64,000 nucleotides of DNA from contig CAWGET010000010.1 of NCBI GenBank assembly GCA_963821715.1, positions 511,938 through 575,937 of the forward strand, given 5' to 3'. The stretch's first letter is position 1, and each line of letters starts with the position of its first letter. The stretch is from CAWGET01 sp963821715. GTDB lineage: Bacteria > Bacteroidota > Ignavibacteria > Ignavibacteriales > Melioribacteraceae. This document shows positions 61,657 through 64,000 of the stretch, piece after piece. The translations under genes were made by a program, and so were the position numbers. The notes under the pieces were generated by a model that saw only the letters and a list, made by a program, of their open reading frames with translations, had not been told where the DNA came from and did not search any database.

Positions 61657-62596
61657 TCGTATACGAGACTTAGAAAGAAAAGATTACGATGAACTGATGG
61701 CGTCTTTGGATGCAATCCGTTCAGACCGTGATGATAAAAGTAAAGTAGACGGATTCAAGGAATATTATCATAACTATATAAGTAAAAACAGAAAGAAAAG
61801 CTACGCAAGATCGGTTAATCTCAGTCTACGTTATCTGCAAGAGTTTTTCCCTGGCGAAAGCATTAGGAAAATTGACGCGATGGCGGCGCAATCTTTTATC
61901 GATTATCTTGCTGAAGAAAAGGGTAGAGGCTATGTGCGATATCTCGCTAATCTAAATGCTGCTTTTAATAGAGCGGTAAAATGGAAATTAATTACCGAAA
62001 ACCCCTTTCAATATGTTGAGTATAAAAAGATGCAGGCAGAGAATCCGGTTTATTTAGATGAAAATGAACTTGATCGCATACTTGAAACCACAAAAAATCA
62101 AACTCATAGAGATATTTTTCTTTGTGCATTTCATACCGGCGGTCGATTGGCTGAAGTAACTTGCCTTAAATGGAAGAACATTGATCTGCAACGACGGACT
62201 ATTGAAGTAGGCGATGCTGATTTCACTACCAAAAACAGTAAAACGCGGACGATTCCTATGACAAAGCGTGTTCACGAAGTACTTTCTATTAGGATCCAGA
62301 GAAGAAGAAAAAGCAGCGAATACGTATTCAATAATCCTAATGGATATCATTATAATAAGGACTACATATCAAAATCATTCAAAAAGATAATTAGAAGCCT
62401 GAATATGGATGAGCGCGTAACATTCCACTCATTGCGGCATTCATGCGCAAGCTACCTGGTTCAAAAGGGTGTGGATTTATATACGGTCAAAGAAATACTA
62501 GGCCATAGCAGCGTTTCTGTAACGGAAAGGTATGCACATCTACAATTAGATAATCTAGTTGATGCAATGAAAGTGTTCGATGGTGAAGCAGCCTGA
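61634..62596 (+). CDS. Tyrosine recombinase/integrase 2
   Basis: A 320-residue recombinase related to integrase 1 but clearly diverged. The catalytic set is complete: Arg in AFHTGGRLAEVTCLKW, Lys in TTKNSKTRTIPM, HSLRHSCASYLV and GHSSVSVTERYAHL with the nucleophile Tyr. The N-terminal core-binding domain is preceded by a charged helix (IRDLERKDYDELMASLDAIRSD). It may act with integrase 1, as paired recombinases do in some integrative elements, or belong to a nested element. Confidence 0.93.
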   Translation: MAQKKLIDRIRDLERKDYDELMASLDAIRSDRDDKSKVDGFKEYYHNYISKNRKKSYARSVNLSLRYLQEFFPGESIRKIDAMAAQSFIDYLAEEKGRGYVRYLANLNAAFNRAVKWKLITENPFQYVEYKKMQAENPVYLDENELDRILETTKNQTHRDIFLCAFHTGGRLAEVTCLKWKNIDLQRRTIEVGDADFTTKNSKTRTIPMTKRVHEVLSIRIQRRRKSSEYVFNNPNGYHYNKDYISKSFKKIIRSLNMDERVTFHSLRHSCASYLVQKGVDLYTVKEILGHSSVSVTERYAHLQLDNLVDAMKVFDGEAA

Positions 62597-62914
62597 GAAG
62601 ATAATCGTTTCAGCGAAAACAAATACGTAAAAGCGTCTTAATTAACAAAAACTATAATAAAATAACTCATTTTGGATCGCCGATTAGCAAAGAATCCTTT
62701 ATCCAATCTTTTCTTCTTAGTTACAAAGTTACAAAGTTACAAAACATCTTATTGTGTAAAATTTTGCAATAGAGTTAAATTTCGAAGTTTGTTTAATTGT
62801 AACTAATTTAGGATTAGAATAGAATGACAGGAAAAGAATGGCGAACTGTGAATTAAAAAAAAGGGGCGTTGAAGCCCCTTATTATTTAAAATGATATGCC
62901 GGAGTTTAACTTGG
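62597..62914. other. Non-coding stretch in the integrative element, with short repeats and a terminator
   Basis: About 320 AT-rich bases without a gene. AGTTACAA occurs three times head to tail at 62719-62742, and its inverse TTGTAACT at 62797-62804; these are candidate protein-binding repeats. A strong minus-strand terminator occupies 62855-62880. Confidence 0.55.
62855..62880 (-). terminator. Rho-independent terminator of the minus-strand element genes
   Basis: AAGGGGC (62861-62867) pairs with GCCCCTT (62874-62880); on the minus strand an eight-T run follows the stem. It ends the 62915 gene. Confidence 0.85.
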
Positions 62915-63277
62915 TTATTTTATCATTGCATTCATTTCATCAACATATTTCTCATGTGCTTTCATAACGTCTTCAACTTCATCTTCACTGATTTCGGTTT
63001 CATCCTGAAGTCGGGGTTCGTTTACATATACTTTGTCATAAAACCAGCTAATAATTTTATTGGCTTTTTCTTTATTAAATGATTTATCGGTTCCTTTTAA
63101 ATATTCGATAAAGAAACGTGAAAGATTCAGATCGAGTATAAATACACCGTCCTGCTCTGTTTGTTCATAGCTTTCGCCAAGCTCAAATTCTTTTACAACT
63201 TTATTAGAATATAGTTGCTGATCTCTTGCTGGTAGCTCTACATAATTCAGTAAATCTGTTGTTTTAATGCCTTTCAT
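62915..63277 (-). CDS. Hypothetical acidic protein of the integrative element
   Basis: A 120-residue acidic, mostly helical protein; no family recognised. The ATG at 63277 has AAGGAGAAAAA before it, so it is preferred over an in-frame ATG 21 bases upstream. Motif-like stretch: FILDLNLSRFFIEYLKGTDKSF; the C-terminus is rich in Glu, Asp and Lys (EISEDEVEDVMKAHEKYVDEM). It lies 45 bases after the 63323 gene on the same strand and is probably cotranscribed with it. Confidence 0.6.
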   Translation of the reverse strand: MKGIKTTDLLNYVELPARDQQLYSNKVVKEFELGESYEQTEQDGVFILDLNLSRFFIEYLKGTDKSFNKEKANKIISWFYDKVYVNEPRLQDETEISEDEVEDVMKAHEKYVDEMNAMIK

Positions 63278-63322
63278 TTTTTCTCCTTTTTGTTTCATGT
63301 TACATTGATTAATAATTTGTGT

Positions 63323-63913
63323 TTATAATCCAAAGGGGATTTTAGGATATTTGCCAATCCATTCAACGCCCCGAATTTTTCTTTGATCTGAAAAGGATAC
63401 CAGTTCAGAGTCAACTTTCCGTATCAAGCCTTTCTCAAGCAGCTGGTCTTCCAGCGTTCTAATTGAAGTACCGATACCTCCTTGATGTGCAAGGAAAGAA
63501 TTAACACGGTTGTATGCAGCGCTCAACTTGATGCAGATTTTAGGAGTCCTGTTTCTCCGAATCTCATAACAACCCACGATGTTTCCGTTGCTTTTCCGTA
63601 TATCGGTATATTCTTCAACCGGGATAAATATTCTTGTATTCTCTGCCAAATCCCAGAGACCTTCAACAAATTTCTCATAAGACCGTTCATTATCTACCCT
63701 TTCAAAAGAACTTTGTAAAAGCTTATGCATAGATTCTAAAAAGATTTTTGTTTGCTCACCGCGCTCCTCTTCATCATCAAAAAGAAAATCCTTAAGCGTT
63801 TCCCAAGAGGTCGAAAGAACCATCAAATTCTGGACTATTCTCATTCTATTGTCAAGCGAGAAATTCTTTTCATCTACCATTTCGGCAAATATATCACGTG
63901 ATAATTTGTACAC
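63323..63913 (-). CDS. Hypothetical protein of the integrative element, possibly the end of a primase/helicase-type protein
   Basis: A 196-residue open frame starting with a GTG at 63913; no good ribosome-binding site is seen, and an in-frame stop lies 10 codons further upstream. The segment NRMRIVQNLMVLSTSWETLKDFL and a later winged-helix-like end (FLAHQGGIGTSIRTLEDQLLEKGLI) are reminiscent of C-terminal parts of primase/helicase proteins of plasmids and phages, but this is a weak impression. It may be a truncated or frameshifted gene whose first part lies beyond the window. Confidence 0.45.
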   Translation of the reverse strand: MYKLSRDIFAEMVDEKNFSLDNRMRIVQNLMVLSTSWETLKDFLFDDEEERGEQTKIFLESMHKLLQSSFERVDNERSYEKFVEGLWDLAENTRIFIPVEEYTDIRKSNGNIVGCYEIRRNRTPKICIKLSAAYNRVNSFLAHQGGIGTSIRTLEDQLLEKGLIRKVDSELVSFSDQRKIRGVEWIGKYPKIPFGL

Positions 63914-64000
63914 TTCAGCTAATTTATCTTCTCGATTGTATTAATTAAATACTGAATGTAATTGGAAGTAAAAACGAGAAATCTTTTGACAGATCGTTAA

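Noticed and set aside
62719..62742. CRISPR array
   Set aside because: Repeats are 8 bases with no spacers and no cas genes are near; no CRISPR was seen elsewhere in the window.

Overview
The window looks like an AT-rich chromosome segment from a member of the Ignavibacteria (Bacteroidota/Chlorobi group). The main clues are secreted proteins ending in a type IX secretion (T9SS) type A sorting domain with the YPNPFNP motif (9.2 kb and 39.4 kb), many small outer-membrane beta-barrels, an ECF sigma factor paired with a TPR-type Ser/Thr kinase, and long PAS/CheB/CheR sensory proteins. The taxonomic call is an inference from protein style; no rRNA gene is present.

Layout. 0-3.5 kb: end of a glycine betaine ABC transporter operon (opuAA-AB-AC) and a porin. 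3.9-9.2 kb: Tex, a class V aminotransferase and a CYP152-type P450 split by a frameshift. 9.2-20.4 kb: a sensory block holding an orphan T9SS domain, a lone receiver, a PAS histidine kinase, two large CheB-CheR-PAS fusions on opposite strands and a separate CheB; no receptor, CheA or CheW is seen. 20.4-26.4 kb: Ser/Thr kinase plus ECF sigma factor, then small surface and membrane proteins. 26.6-32.2 kb: a compact probable defence operon, namely a type IIG restriction-methylation enzyme followed by a STAS/HATPase protein, a STAS-like DUF4325 protein and a PIN nuclease. 32.7-36.4 kb: isoprenylcysteine-methyltransferase-like protein, cupin, MscS channel and a small regulator/membrane operon. 36.6-41 kb: a minus-strand group of membrane and secreted proteins (DoxD/DoxA fusion, DUF2231, Met/Asp-rich lipoprotein, T9SS protein). 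41.3-46.5 kb: two near-identical GxxExxY genes with flanking repeats, bracketing a sensor kinase and an NtrC-type regulator. 46.7-53.1 kb: a CusCBA-like Cu(I)/Ag(I) efflux operon with a sigma-54-like promoter in front of it. 53.4-59.9 kb: a small glycan/surface gene set, followed by a second degenerate copy of the cusA 3' end. From about 60.35 kb: the left end of an integrative element, marked by a 3' tRNA-Thr fragment, two tyrosine recombinases and two unrecognised genes, running off the right edge.

Working together. The NtrC-type two-component pair probably drives the metal efflux operon, and the neighbouring Met/His-rich secreted proteins may belong to the same metal or redox response. The four-gene restriction/HATPase/STAS/PIN operon is the best candidate for an incompletely described system: its genes are 0-3 bp apart, and it joins DNA modification with a partner-switch-like module and a predicted RNase.

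Caution. At least five conserved genes (opuAA, the P450, the type IIG enzyme, the sensor kinase, cusA) are broken by one- or two-base shifts with both halves otherwise well conserved. Several fit the loss of one base from a short homopolymer. Base-calling error in a draft assembly is therefore as likely as true decay, and the split genes should be read as probably single genes.
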